DNA of 64,000 bases, taken from assembly GCA_964035545.1 (NCBI GenBank), contig OZ037767.1, positions 30,618,128-30,682,127 of the forward strand, written 5' to 3'. The notes beneath the pieces are model-generated. The model was not told where the DNA came from. It did no database searches and saw nothing but the letters and a program-made list of their open reading frames with translations. Below, piece after piece: positions 26,501-37,445 of the stretch (the stretch's first letter is position 1; each line of letters begins with the position of its first letter). Source of the DNA: Bugula neritina (Eukaryota; Bryozoa; Gymnolaemata; Cheilostomatida; Bugulidae). The translations under genes and the position numbers were made by a program.

Positions 26501-29500
26501 AATTTTTGAAGAAAGAAAATTTTTAAAATTTTTCTGGAACTGCTAACCTGTGTGCTTATGCCAAAATATTAATCTCAGAAAAAATGAAACTCGTACTAGC
26601 AATAGTCTTCACACAAACCTTAAATTTCTACTGATTTTATGTGCTTGTTCTATATATCATGGAGACTACACCACGCCCGTCTGGGAGGAGACAACTTCAA
26701 AATACAAATGTCCCCAGAGGGCTTGTGAAAAGCCTCTATTTATAGAGTTATCCATAGTTTTACAACTGTAGCTATAAGTTGTTATTGAAATGGAGTTATC
26801 AACTCTTGTGTGGTCTAATTTTTACTCAAAAGACACAAAGTCTGTCCATACTTAGATGTTTCTGTGGGACATACTGCTGTTGCTATAAAGCCAGTCACAG
26901 TGTCTTTCTTTCTGTGATGAAAGCCGATCCGTAATTGGCTCTCTGCCCAAGGCTTTTCAGTTGCCTTGAAAAAGACTACCTGTAATTTAAGTACAGAATA
27001 TTCTGAACACAACTCCAACCTTCAATACATTTAGATATATTTTGAAAATTACAGTTAATTGTAGGTAACTTTACCCTTATGTTCTCTGTACACTAATATA
27101 ATTTGTTATGCTATGTTGACCATTACAGTGTTGAGACGCGACAAGAGATGCTGTCTAGGTAAATGCTCCTGAAAATTAGCTCTTTTAATCACTTAGATTC
27201 TTCCTGATTTGTTTCACCCTGAGACCTTCTCAATAGAGGTTTTGAATCCACCCCTTTTACATAAAGAAGATATAATGTTACTATATTGAATGCTAGCTTT
27301 AACTCTTAGTTATATGCATATCACTTCTACCGTACACTCTCTTCATGTAAACCCAGGTAATACCAGTTCCTATCACTTTTCTAACATTTTGAAGTGGCCA
27401 CTGCATTCATATTAACACCAAGTCTTGCCCACTATGAAATGTATCACTAACATTTCCATGGTAGCGCCATAGTGACTTGCTGTGCACACAAAATGTTATA
27501 AATTTTATGAGTGATTATGTATTTTTGAGTGGGTGTCTCCTTTTTAGTACACTAAATGCATGTGCTCTGTGTGACTGTACACTACTAATACTACTAATAC
27601 ATTGCAATATATTCTCTTCGCTACTAATACAGGACGTATATGGATAATAATGTATCTGTTATCAACATGTGAATCTACATTGCATCCCTATCTCTTAAAA
27701 TCTGCAAATTATAGTTTTCCTGATTCATTTATTTCATAATCACTTGTGATTTTAATCTGTTTTTTCACAATATGGCAGCTATTAACCTGATGGAAATTTT
27801 AATTCAGAATATAACCTGAGATCTAACAGACATACTAGCTAATCTATGGGTTGGGGAGGGGTTGCCCCCTAATTGCTACCTCTACGCTATGCTTACATGT
27901 TATACTGTGGAATATCTGGCTATACAACATCTCAGTGCTCTAGAATGTTCCCCCCCCCCCCAGTCCCTGACTGACTGGTTTCCCGTGTTTACAGGAAGTT
28001 GAGAGACTTGCATGAGGAAAAGTGGATCAGCAGAGTGACTGCGGGCTTCTGCTGTGCCTCCCTCAGAAAACCCAGCGATGTTAGTAGACATAATAAGTGT
28101 GATTTCTCTGACATCATATAAAATGTTCTAGAAGCAAGTTGACGCTTGTCTTCATGAAAAGAGAGAAGACAATTATCAGTTTTCTGCATCTGTAAACGAA
28201 TAATTAATAGCATACACTTTATATTTTAAACCTCTCAGGTTAAAGAAGTTTTACTTATGCCGAGTTTGGCATGTGGCAACTGTGAACAAGTGTCCTTGTG
28301 ACATCATCAGTAGGGCCTATTCATGCTTCTCAGACTTTTGTCAAGAATAATAAGCTTCAAACTAGCAAGACCTTAGGTATATTATACTAGCCTTTACTGT
28401 TGCAGCTGCTATGTCGTGTTTTGTGTATATAGAAAGCTGTGTTCAACAAGATCGCTATCCTATTGGCCGACTACTTTGATAAGGTGGATGTAGTTTTATC
28501 AGACTTCATTGCTGGAATGTTCCTTCTACGAAAGCAACAGAAGTCAGCGCGCGCTGACACTGTGCAGCAGGTATTTGATTATTTGTCTCGCAGTGTTCTA
28601 TTGGTCAACTGTAGCTGTAACGTAATGCTATTGGTGAACTGTAACTGTAATGTAATGCTATTGGTCAACTGTAGCTGTAACGTAATGCTATTGGTCAACT
28701 GTAATGTAATGCTATTGGTCAACTGTTATTGCAGCCGACGAATGACATTTACCAGTATCTATCGGGGGTGGCCATTTCACCTCGCACTAAATTCCTGACT
28801 CTACAAGACGAGAACATGCAGAGTGAGTTCACCTGCATGTTACACTTTGCCGAATACGCCCTCGCTGCCTACGGTTTCCAGAGACAGCACTGCTGGCGAA
28901 TCAATTTTTGTGGGAGGTATGCTGTCAAGTCTACTATGTATTAAAATAGAGGAGAGGTACGAGAAGTAGATATTAGCAGTTCAACTAAGTCTACAATCTT
29001 CAACACTTCAGTGGTTTGTGATTCATAATTTCTGCACATTTCCCCTGAAATTTCAAATTTTAAAACTTTGTTTTCTATGTATGTTGAGATCTTTGGCTTA
29101 TTTAAGCAGTTTATGTTTGGAATTTTGTTCTGATTATTCAAGTTTCTAATGCATCAACAGACTGCAAGTTGTTAATATCACAATTACGTACATTTTTATT
29201 GTAAGGTTTGAGAGTTTTGCTCTTTTAAAAAAGTTGCAGTACACAGAGTTGATGGACTGCTACTAATCGCGGTATTATTACTCTGTTGAAAGGTGCAGAG
29301 GCTGTCCTAGCAGACAAGGTGAAAGGGTATTGGTTGGTGACAACTGCTGCCAGTGTCAGTACGCTGCCATAACCACCTGCTCACCTCTGTCTTCTGAAGA
29401 TGACTTTATTTATGGAAATTATGAGAACAAGGTGAGATTATGTAATCTGTAAGCAATAATTAAACTATTTTTGATGCTTTGGTAGCAACTGTGTAAATTT

Positions 29501-32500
29501 GATAGCAGGCAGTATAGAGCTCTAAGGAATTTATATGATGAGCTAATGCAGATTTCTTTGTTCAAAACTTATTAACTCCGTATCTTACGTGTGACACCCT
29601 GTACTGTATATATCTCACGTGTGACACCCTGTACTGTATATATCTTACGTGTGACACCCTGTACTGTATATATCTTACGTGTGACACCCTGTACTGTATA
29701 TATCTCACGTGTGACACCCTCTACTATATATATCTTACGTGTGACACCCTGTACTGTATATATCTTACGTGTGACACCCTGTACTGTATATATCTTACGT
29801 GTGACACCCTGTACTGTATATATCTTACGTGTGACACCCTGTACTGTATATATCTCACGTGTGACACCCTGTACTGTATATATCTTACGTGTGACGCCCT
29901 GTACTATATATATCTTACATGTGACACCCTGTACTATATATTTTACAGCCGAATTTCCCGAGTTACTTTGTGTGTTTGGATCACACGTACAAGAAGGTAG
30001 TGCTGTGTATTAGGGGGACTCTCTCAATACGAGACGCACTAATAGATCTCCAGGGGGACAGTACAAAGCTAGATGACATCCACCCCTCGTGGAAGGGGCA
30101 CAGAGTAGGTTTATCACTTCTGAAAGCTTTTTCTTTCTTTAAATGAACAATGAGTCTGTTCTACTCAAGGTTGATACTTAGGATGTTGATGCTGTACGAA
30201 CTGCAGTATTTAAGGTTGCATTTAGCCTTAGAGTTGTGAGGTTACATGTAGTTATAGAGTTGTGAGGTTACATATAATAGTTGTAGAGTCGTGAGGTTAC
30301 ATATAGCTGTAGAGATGTAAGGTAACATATAGTTATAGAGTTGTGAGGTTACATGTAGTTATAGAGTTGTGAGGTGACATGTAGTTATAGAGTTGGAAGG
30401 TTATATATAGTTATAGAGTTGTGAGGTTACATATAGTTGTAGAGTTGTGAGGTTACATATAGTTGTAGAGTTGTGAGGTTACATATAGTTATAGAGTTGG
30501 AAGGTTATATATAGTTATAGAGTTGTGAGGTTACATATAGTTATAGAGTTGTGAGGTTACATATAGTTATAGAGTTGTGAGGTTACATATAGTTGTGATG
30601 GAGATTGATTTTATTTTTCACTCCTCACTTCAATGTTACGTGACTTGAGTAGATTAATCATTGAGCTCTCCAGTTGATTTGACATTATAGTCTAGATCTC
30701 CATGTAGCTAGTAGTTTATCTCTGCTACTCTCTCTTTACAAACTGGTTGCTGCCTCATAGTGGATGTTGCTGTCTATGTTTCAGGGAATGGTTGCTGCCG
30801 CTGATAACATATTCGCAGAGCTGACAGAGCACCAGGTGCTGGAGTCAGCATTTGACAGGTGTCCGGTAAGTTGTGCCTAAATAGAAAAAAGTTTATTGCT
30901 TTTTTTCTCAAATATAAGGTAACAAAAGGTTTTTGGAGTTTTTGTGAGACTTACACACAAATCTCTTTTATGTTTCTTCAAGAGTTGTTTGCAAGTGTTG
31001 GAGTTGTCTGATCTGTGGAGCTGGTTGCTCACTGCAGGTGGAGTTGTGTTCCCTCTCTAGTGTTGTATTCCTTTTATATTCAGACCAGCGGGTACAGTCT
31101 TCTAGTCACCGGTCACTCTCTTGGAGCTGGTGTTGCGCCAATTATTTCCTTCCAATTGCGGGAGAAATACCCTCATTTATACTGCTACGCCTTTTCACCA
31201 CCAGGGGGCCTTCTAAGGTGAGTCTATATTTAGAAAATGCAAATGAAAGGTTTTCTAGCATATTTCAGTAATTCTTTGATTTCTCTTTTACATGCTGTGT
31301 GTACATTGATATATTAACTTCATATTAATTTGTATTGTACTGCTACATACCAGCACTACGAGTTTTATCTTGTAGCCTCGATGCAATGAATGAAAGTAGA
31401 GAGTTTACCACGTCTATTGTCTTGGGTAAAGATATTATTCCTCGACTGGGGCTATCTCAACTCGAATATTTCCGTTCAGATATACTCTCCCTTTTAGAGA
31501 ATTCTTCTACGCCTAAGGTATTCCCAATGTATTCCCTAAGGTATTTCCAAGGTATTCCCTTGTGCCATAGTGTCCTCATGCTACACTAGCATTTGTTGCT
31601 CTTTTGTACACTATTTCGTAGAAGTTGTCGGTTTCTTTAAAATGAACACATTTTGTACATGTTTGGTTGTTGCTATTTATTCTCTGCACCGTATTTCTTA
31701 TTGAAAGTTAGTAGGTTAAGCATTGCTTAGCACAGTTCTACTTACTGTCTTGCTATTGTGAACTCACAATAATATAAACTTTAGCTGTCATACTCCGTTA
31801 GGTTCTGTCATACTCTGTCAACTTGTGTTGTACTCTGTCATACTATGTCACACCTTGTTATACTTTGTGTTATACTCTGTCAAATCAAACTTGTAGTGGC
31901 GTATATTCACAACGACTCTACCCTTGCTGGGTCGCTGCCTGGAATACCAGAACACCGCTGACCTGCCAGTCTCCAGGTCTCAGAACTACAGTTCATTCTT
32001 TACTCGGACTTTGAGCTTTACTCATGAACCCATGTTTATGCCTGGCAGAGTGCTGCATATCGTCAAGAATTACCCTAGAGGTAAATGCGTGTGAAAATCT
32101 TTGTTTTTGTTTATTACGTCTATGATTGGGTGCAGCCCTTGTCAGTTTAAAGAGCTGCCTCCAATCACATCCCAGTATAATTACTTGACCAATCAGAATG
32201 AATGACTTTGCGCAGACCCTTCACTAAACACAAATGATATTTTATTTAAGTCTGTTGCTATAATGTAGTTCACTTGAAATTCTTGCATAAAACTTTGCTG
32301 TTCAATCAAGTTAATTAATTCGAGGGAACCATAAATATATTTATTATGTATTATATTATCTTATTATATCTATGTATTATATCTTTCTATTATGAATTAT
32401 ATTATATTATCATATTTATGTAGTATTCAATCTCTTTATTGTCTATTATAATTATGTAGATACTATATATCTAGATATTATCACATACTTATATCTGTAG

Positions 32501-33566
32501 AGAAGCCGAAAAGCAGTCCATTATACCAGGCAGTGTGGGCTGACAACAGCTCCTTTGACACCATTATTGTCTCCCCTAGCATGTTAGAAGATCATCAACC
32601 AAATAATGTCCTCGAAGCTATGCAAAAGGTAGGCTTCACCTGCTTCTGCCTATTAGATTACTATGTTGAGACCCTAAAATTATGTATAAATATAGGAAGG
32701 TACGCAAACGTATTTCCCTATTGAGTTATATAATAAGAATGATATACTTGAATGGCGAGTCTCTCTAATGACATGTCAAGGGTTTGTTATATTGCAGCTG
32801 TTTTGTCTTACCCTTTTACTTACTTTTATAGAGTACAAAATTCTGTGTTAGGTAGAGTTGCCGGATGTAGGTTTTTTAATGATGTCATAAGTGCTTAATA
32901 TTAATATACAATCATCTGACATTGCGTCATAGCTTTGTAGTTTATTTTATTTCAAGGTAAGTCAGTTTGGATTATTTTAGGATGGGTATTATATAATAAC
33001 ATGTTATTTTATATTATATCTTATATTCTGTTGCATTATATTAGTTTGATTTTGTCTGCAGGTTGTAGAAAATCACGGACCAAAGAAACCAAAGAAGATG
33101 TTATCTGAAGAAGAACGACGAGCTGCTCTACGCTGTGGAGATGGTGAAGTTATCTCCACGGGCACAGGTTTGTCTCACCTTATTCGTACACTCTTCTGCC
33201 TTCTTTATTGTGTGCTTTTAAGCCGTTTCAAAAGTTGAATGGTTGTAAATATTGCAGCTGTTTGTGTAATTTTAATGCTTGAACAGAATGTCAAAGAAAA
33301 AGCTGGAATATAGTCACAATTATTTTTATGCATACATTTTTTCACCATTAATCCAGCATTTTCAGAAAATATCGTTAATCCTCATTAGCTAAAAGTCCAG
33401 CTAGAAGTTAGAGTTGCTGTTTTCAATGTAGAAGAAAATTCTAAAATTAACTTATATGTTTTGATTTCATGGATCACTTGTCTTTCAGTATTGTGGCTTT
33501 CTGTATGCTATAGAATTGTATTGTATCTTGCTTCTTTTCTCTATAGATTCCGACAGATTGATTTAA
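20565..33566 (+). CDS. DAGL: Diacylglycerol lipase, copy A (3'-truncated, short form)
   Basis: Membrane lipase of the DAGL alpha/beta family, which releases 2-arachidonoylglycerol from diacylglycerol. Exons: 20565-20659, 22165-22382, 22686-22796, 23946-24093, 27129-27158, 27995-28079, 28433-28570, 28735-28916, 29293-29431, 29949-30104, 30785-30865, 31084-31217, 31376-31517, 31897-32080, 32501-32628, 33062-33167, and a short terminal exon 33547-33566 ending in TAA; phases agree and give 698 aa. Four N-terminal membrane segments, then lipase_3 with GHSLGAG (Ser473), GKDIIPRLG (Asp525) and PGRVLH (His607) all kept. Differences from copy B: Ser12 is Phe, and seven codons are missing in exon 8 before the CxxN/CGR segment. 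The regulatory-tail exon 17 is broken by a transposon and exons 18-20 are absent, so only the short form is possible. Catalysis looks possible; whether it is expressed is unknown. Confidence 0.83.
20687..21951. mobile_element. Long-TIR element, one-ended copy in DAGL-A intron 1
   Basis: Begins AGAGGCTTTTCACAAGCC and is colinear with the inverse of 25470-26737, ending abruptly at ...CTTAATACTTTTC where unit-B-like intron resumes. Only one terminus is present, so it is a deleted or partial copy. Unit B lacks it (left junction GTGAAT then TATTAC near 50327), giving a near-empty site. Confidence 0.8.
22383..22505. repeat. 20-bp array of splice donors at DAGL-A exon 2
   Basis: About six units of GTGAGTTTATATACGTACAG directly after exon 2. 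Each unit starts with a full donor (GTGAGT) preceded by ACAG, so every boundary mimics the genuine exon 2 donor, and each unit also reads GT...AG. Unit B has three units (52492-52553). Confidence 0.95.
22797..23803. repeat. 33-bp minisatellite in DAGL-A intron 3
   Basis: About 30 units of 33 bp starting within the donor of exon 3. Because 33 is a multiple of 3, the minus strand stays open for over 360 codons (repeating [11 protein letters not shown]), but this is intronic and not a gene. Unit B has about 14-15 units (52846-53335). Confidence 0.97.
24307..26737. mobile_element. Element with ~600-bp terminal inverted repeats in DAGL-A intron 4
   Basis: 2431 bp bounded by AGAGGCTTTTCACAAGCC and its reverse complement. 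The arms (24307 to about 24890, and about 26150-26737) are near-perfect inverse copies of each other. Unit B gives the empty site: removing the element and one AT restores the intron exactly, so the duplication is AT, or none if the outer T and A belong to the element. No transposase frame was recognised; the recurring MCLCQNINLRKNE frame lies in the arms and occurs in all three arms of this family. Long ends suggest a foldback, Mutator-like or Polinton-derived element; family unresolved. Confidence 0.85.
28597..28734. repeat. 30-bp minisatellite ending at the exon 8 acceptor, DAGL-A
   Basis: Four to five units of the type CTATTGGTCAACTGTAGCTG plus a TAACGTAATG spacer; the last unit runs into the acceptor CTGTTATTGCAG. 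Unit B has two to three units (55808-55891). Confidence 0.92.
29582..29948. repeat. 30-bp minisatellite ending at the exon 10 acceptor, DAGL-A
   Basis: About 12 units containing ACGTGTGACACCCTGTACTG then TATATATCTT. The last unit merges with the acceptor TATATTTTACAG. Open frames across it are artefacts of a period divisible by 3. Unit B has about 25 units. Confidence 0.96.
30222..30596. repeat. 26-bp minisatellite in DAGL-A intron 10
   Basis: About 14 units of TAGTTATAGAGTTGTGAGGT followed by TACATA. Unit B has no array here, only a trace (GGTTGTGATGGAG near 57832). Confidence 0.93.
31518..31562. repeat. Donor-anchored repeat at DAGL-A exon 13
   Basis: Two to three units of CCTAAGGTATTCCCAATGTA. 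The genuine donor is CCTAAG|GTATTC, so the donor is itself repeated. Expanded in unit B (58785-58890). Confidence 0.85.
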
Positions 33567-34278
33567 GGGTAATGTTATGGTGGCAGCAAACAACGTCCCC
33601 AACTTCCTTTCGTGGGCTTTAACTCACAAGCTATATTTTTTCTACTGGTTTTACCTAACATTTCTAACTCTCACACCTCTATATCAATCTGCTCCTAGCT
33701 CATGCTAATATACTATATAATAGATATATGTTATGTAATATGACGCATAATATAAGATGATCTAATACTTTTTGTTTTATACATAACATCCCTTTTAATA
33801 TAACTTCTGTGGTAGTGCAGTGAATTGAGTGCTATTTCTGTCTTTCTAGCTAGTCAGAAACTTTTCATTTGTTATAAATTGTTTCATGAATTTTAGATTT
33901 GTATGTCAAACTCTAAATTTCTTTTTCTCTGATAATTTATTTATTCTCTGATAGTTGTTTCTGTGTGCCAAAGATGGCCAATTTTGAACTTGTAAAACAT
34001 TTTGTAATTATTTCTGCTACATATTTATGTTTAATATATTCATTGCTTGATGTTTGAAATATACTGTACATTGTGTTGGATAATACAATAATACCAATTG
34101 TAGTAGGCCCACAAGCTCATTGCAAAATAAGATTATCTGCTAACTTTTGCGGGAGTCAACAACCCCCCCCCCTCTTGTTTGCCATATTGATGCAGTGGTA
34201 TAGCTTGTATTCTCACCCAATGACCTCTAATCATATAGCTTGTATTCTCACCCTATGACCTCTAATCATATAACTTTT

Positions 34279-35051
34279 CACCGGCTTTCCATGTACCGAT
34301 CTCAGATCGATCTCAGCGAGATCGATCCATGGAAAGACGCCAAAGATCGATCTCCGTCGATCTGAGCTGGTCGATCTGAGCTGGTCGGTCTGTAGAGCTC
34401 GAACTCAGATCGATCTCATGTCAATAAGACCATGGAAAGACGCCAGATCGATCTGAGAAGTAGAAAAAGACTGCTCGCTACAATGTTGTCTGCTAATAAA
34501 AATGATAACTTATTGATAATTACTAAGCAAAGTATTAAATAATTACGATAGCCACCTTTTCAGATGCCAAAACTTTGACTTTCAGTACAACGGTTAAGAA
34601 AACTCAATTATATGCAGTAGAAGGTGAAAAAATGGGAGAATTTAAATTGAATTTAAATGACTATTAAAACTTAGTTTCATTAGCTATTTTCTTTGTAATT
34701 TTAAGCCTAACAGTCCTGTAAGTTTATTAATAATCTGCAAGACAGCCATTAATTTTATACAAGCTGTCAAGCTAAAAAATTATCATTAATTATTTTAAAT
34801 TGGCCAAATTACTATACACTGAAAGCTTTGCTGCGTATAGTTTATAGCTGGGATTAAATTTTAGACTACAACCATCTTGTTTTCAACAGTAGAAGCTTTA
34901 ATCACTCAAATAGGTGAATAAATTATACTTTTAAAGTATCCTTCACTTAAGAGGGGGCAACTTCGCGAGATCGATCTGACACTCTCATGGAAAAACGATC
35001 GATCTGAGCACATCTCAGATCTCAGCGAGATCGGTACATGGAAAGCCCGTG
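34279..35051. mobile_element. GATCGATC-rich MITE, unit A copy
   Basis: 773 bp with inverted ends CACCGGCTTTCCATGTACCG and GGTACATGGAAAGCCCGTG. Many GATCGATCTCAGCGAGATC palindromes lie near both ends. Flanked by TTT on both sides; unit B has the empty site (GCTTTTATTC near 61785), so a 3-bp target duplication is supported. No coding capacity. The 3-bp duplication would fit PIF/Harbinger-like mobilisation, though the usual TWA target is not met. Confidence 0.9.
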
Positions 35052-35174
35052 TTTATTCTCACCCAATGACCTCTAGATCTTAGCTGGGAATACACGTGCC
35101 AAACAGAGGCTACAGTTGCTTTCGGCAACTCTATTAAAGATTTCAAGTCCAACTCCTTACAGCTGTCACTAAAT

Positions 35175-36805
35175 CAGTGGTTCCCAACCTTTTTCATACT
35201 ATTCCCCCTTTTCATAAATGTTGACTACTAATTCCCCCCTTTCAAAGAGCAAAAACATTTTATGACTTAAACTGAATGAGAATATATGATACAATGCAAT
35301 TTATTTTATTCTGTTATATTTGCATATATTATAATTATCATAATAGTAATATTATAGTAATTTTTATGTTATAAAACACAGAGCAGTGCAATTATTAATG
35401 TTATGCGGCTTCATTTGATGATGTTGTGCCAGTTTGCTTGAGCCTGGCTCTGTTTTTGACAACAGGCCCATCTTGAGTCATCCTGCAGGTTAAGGTAATT
35501 TCTCTTCTTTTTGAATTGATGAGAATCCTATCTCACACAGATAGATGGTGCTGGACAGTACCAAAACTCTACTTTGTCAGTTATGTGTGGGAACAGCTTG
35601 CTTGTTGATACCCACAATTATTTGGCACACTGATGTTACATTTTTCTAAACTCTCCACCCCAAGCCCCCAATTCTTGAACCCCAAACTCCAGAATCTCAA
35701 GTACAAACCAAAAATTCTCACCCCAAACCCCTCTTTCAAACTCCAAACCCCCACCCCAATATTAAAAACTTGTGCCATTTTTACCTACTTTTCCATTTGT
35801 GCCATGCATTATTACCTTTGCCATTTTTACTGGACACCACTCACAATACACCAACTGGAGAAAATTTCAAATCACCCTTCATTGCTGAATTGTGAACCAA
35901 CTCAATAAAATCCTCCTGTAACTCCTCTGAAATATTTTCAACAAAGTGTTGCAATGGATCACATTTCAAGTTAAAAATCTAGCTCTTTCTTTTGGGGGGT
36001 AGCTCAGAGAAAAACTCTTAAAACTCTATTACAAGTTCAGAGAGATGCCTATATAGAAGTTTTTTTGAAAAATGATCTGGAACCTGCGGTGTCCGGTAAA
36101 AATGGCACAGGTGAAAATAGCACAGGTAATAATGGCAAAATTGGAAAATTAAGTAAAATTGGCACATTTTCAATATTAGCATTGTAGATTTGAGTTGGGG
36201 GTTAGGTGTTCAATATGAGGGGTTTGGAGGTTTGGGTTTGAGAAAATTTAGCACCAGTGTGCCATTTTTACCAAAAGTTGGAACAGCTTCTTCTCCTATC
36301 AAAGTTCATTGAGTGTGGGAAAAAACACCATGCAATGTTTTTGATAGACGCCACCACTTTATTGTAACCTTGAAAATATTGCTGCTGCTATAATGAAAGG
36401 CAATGATATGATGATTGCACTCCTGCATTTCTAGGTTCAGATTATTTAGTGTAGCAAATATATTCACTAGGTATTACTATACAATTCATAGCGATTGACT
36501 TGCAAGGCTGCTAAAAGTTGGTCTGCTGGTTTTTGCATATTTTTTACTTTCCTTTGAAGTAACACAAAGAACAGTTAGGGTAGAGTAATTAATAAACACA
36601 TTCATGTAGAAGTCAAATGAGATTGCAGAATATGGTTTGGTAAATAGATGAGCTAAGATGAAGATTTATAGATATGCATATACATGCAACTTGCAAGAGC
36701 TCAAAAGACCCCAACAAATGGCGTGAATTTTTCAAAATCCAAATTTCCCCCTAAAATGTCCAAATTCCGCCCTAGGGGGGAATTCCCCCAGGTTGGGAAC
36801 CATTG
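35175..36805. mobile_element. hAT-like non-autonomous element inside DAGL-A exon 17
   Basis: 1631 bp starting CAGTGGTTCCCAACCTTTTT and ending in the inverse form GGTTGGGAACCATTG. Target duplication CACTAAAT/TACTAAAT (8 bp, one mismatch). Copy B has the single site TACTAAAT in an uninterrupted exon, which is a true empty site and dates insertion after the tandem duplication. No transposase frame. Confidence 0.92.
35580..36295. repeat. Nested long inverted repeat within the hAT-like element
   Basis: The left arm holds TTTGGCACACTGATG, then CCCCAAACCCC-type runs, then GCCATTTTTACTGGACACC. The right arm holds the inverses: GGTGTCCGGTAAAAATGGC, GGGGTTTGGAGG-type runs and CACCAGTGTGCCATTTTTACC. 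The arms are imperfect. It may be a separate MITE inserted into the hAT-like element. Confidence 0.7.
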
Positions 36806-37102
36806 TACTAAATGAAGATAAAACCTCCCACACAGTGGCTGTCTGCACCTTTAGCCTCTGAGGAGGATCTGTTATTGGTATAGCAAAGTACATACAGCAT
36901 ATCGTCACAGAAAGGTTGAGAACTCAGTCTAATTGTTGCCTGTAGAGTAGATGACACTTCCTGTAGGGGGGGGGGGGGCATTAATGTGCTTACTCAACTT
37001 TGACGTTTCACTTTAAAAAGCTGGAACTTTGCTTAATAGAATTTTTTGTAGTATAAAGATTTTTACATTGTTGTTGGATCTTCATCTTCTTTCAAAATTG
37101 GT

Positions 37103-37342
37103 TTAAATAATTTTAAAACTTCGTAAATTCTCAACAAATATCAATACTGACCTAGACTGACCAATGGCAGCCCTATCTACAGGACAGGTGGGCTGCCTAG
37201 TCAGCCACTCATTGATACAGGCAGCACAGAAGGCGTGCTCACACTGGGGGGCTTGCAGGGGCTCTTCTAGTACACAACTACATATTGTACACATCAACTC
37301 TTCATCTACATCTCCCTCAAATCTGTTCAGATCAAACCCCAT
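37103..37342 (-). pseudogene. Orphan NRDP1 exon 1 (RING only)
   Basis: Codons 1-60 of NRDP1, including all eight RING ligands, are intact. A 17-bp deletion relative to unit A removes the last codons (SPADLK) and changes the phase from 0 to 1, although a GTCAGT donor-like sequence remains after 37162. Unspliced, the frame runs 19 codons into the old intron and stops (79 aa). No NRDP1 exon 2 lies downstream on this strand; unit A DAGL intron does. It is a duplication by-product, possibly still carrying the shared promoter. Confidence 0.9.
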
Positions 37343-37445
37343 GACCACCAAGTATTCTCATATATACAGTGGGTGACCTTCAACTCGCTGGCCTTGACCT
37401 GTCTACAAGTGAATCCGGCCTATAAGTTAAACCATGTATACCCCA

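Larger units (their letters stand above)
35077..36915 (+). pseudogene. DAGL copy A exon 17, destroyed
   Basis: Acceptor and first 98 bp ([19 protein letters not shown] region) are followed by a 1.6-kb hAT-like insertion; the remainder resumes at 36806. Compared with copy B (61809-62013) it also has small indels, a CAG-to-TAG change at 36881-36883 and the donor GT changed to TT at 36916-36917. Exons 18-20 do not follow; the next DNA is the unit junction. Confidence 0.9.
15430..37040. repeat. Tandem duplication unit A
   Basis: Direct repeat partner of unit B. Order: NRDP1 exon 1, minisatellite, intergenic region, DAGL exons 1-17. Exons are near-identical between units and introns clearly diverged. 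Left edge lies in NRDP1 intron 1 and right edge in DAGL intron 17, each placed to within about 30 bp by eye. Unit-A-specific DNA: non-LTR fragment, two long-TIR elements, intron-10 minisatellite, MITE at 34279 and hAT-like element at 35175. Confidence 0.93.

Noticed and set aside
24307-26737. Polinton/Maverick assignment because of AG ends and long inverted repeats
   Set aside because: Element is only 2.4 kb, has no 6-bp target duplication and no polymerase or integrase frame; left unclassified.
29591-30013. Repetitive frame [10 protein letters not shown] (also at 56747-57244, 57241-57633 and on the opposite strand)
   Set aside because: 30-bp minisatellite in DAGL intron 9; the frame runs into exon 10 in the wrong phase.
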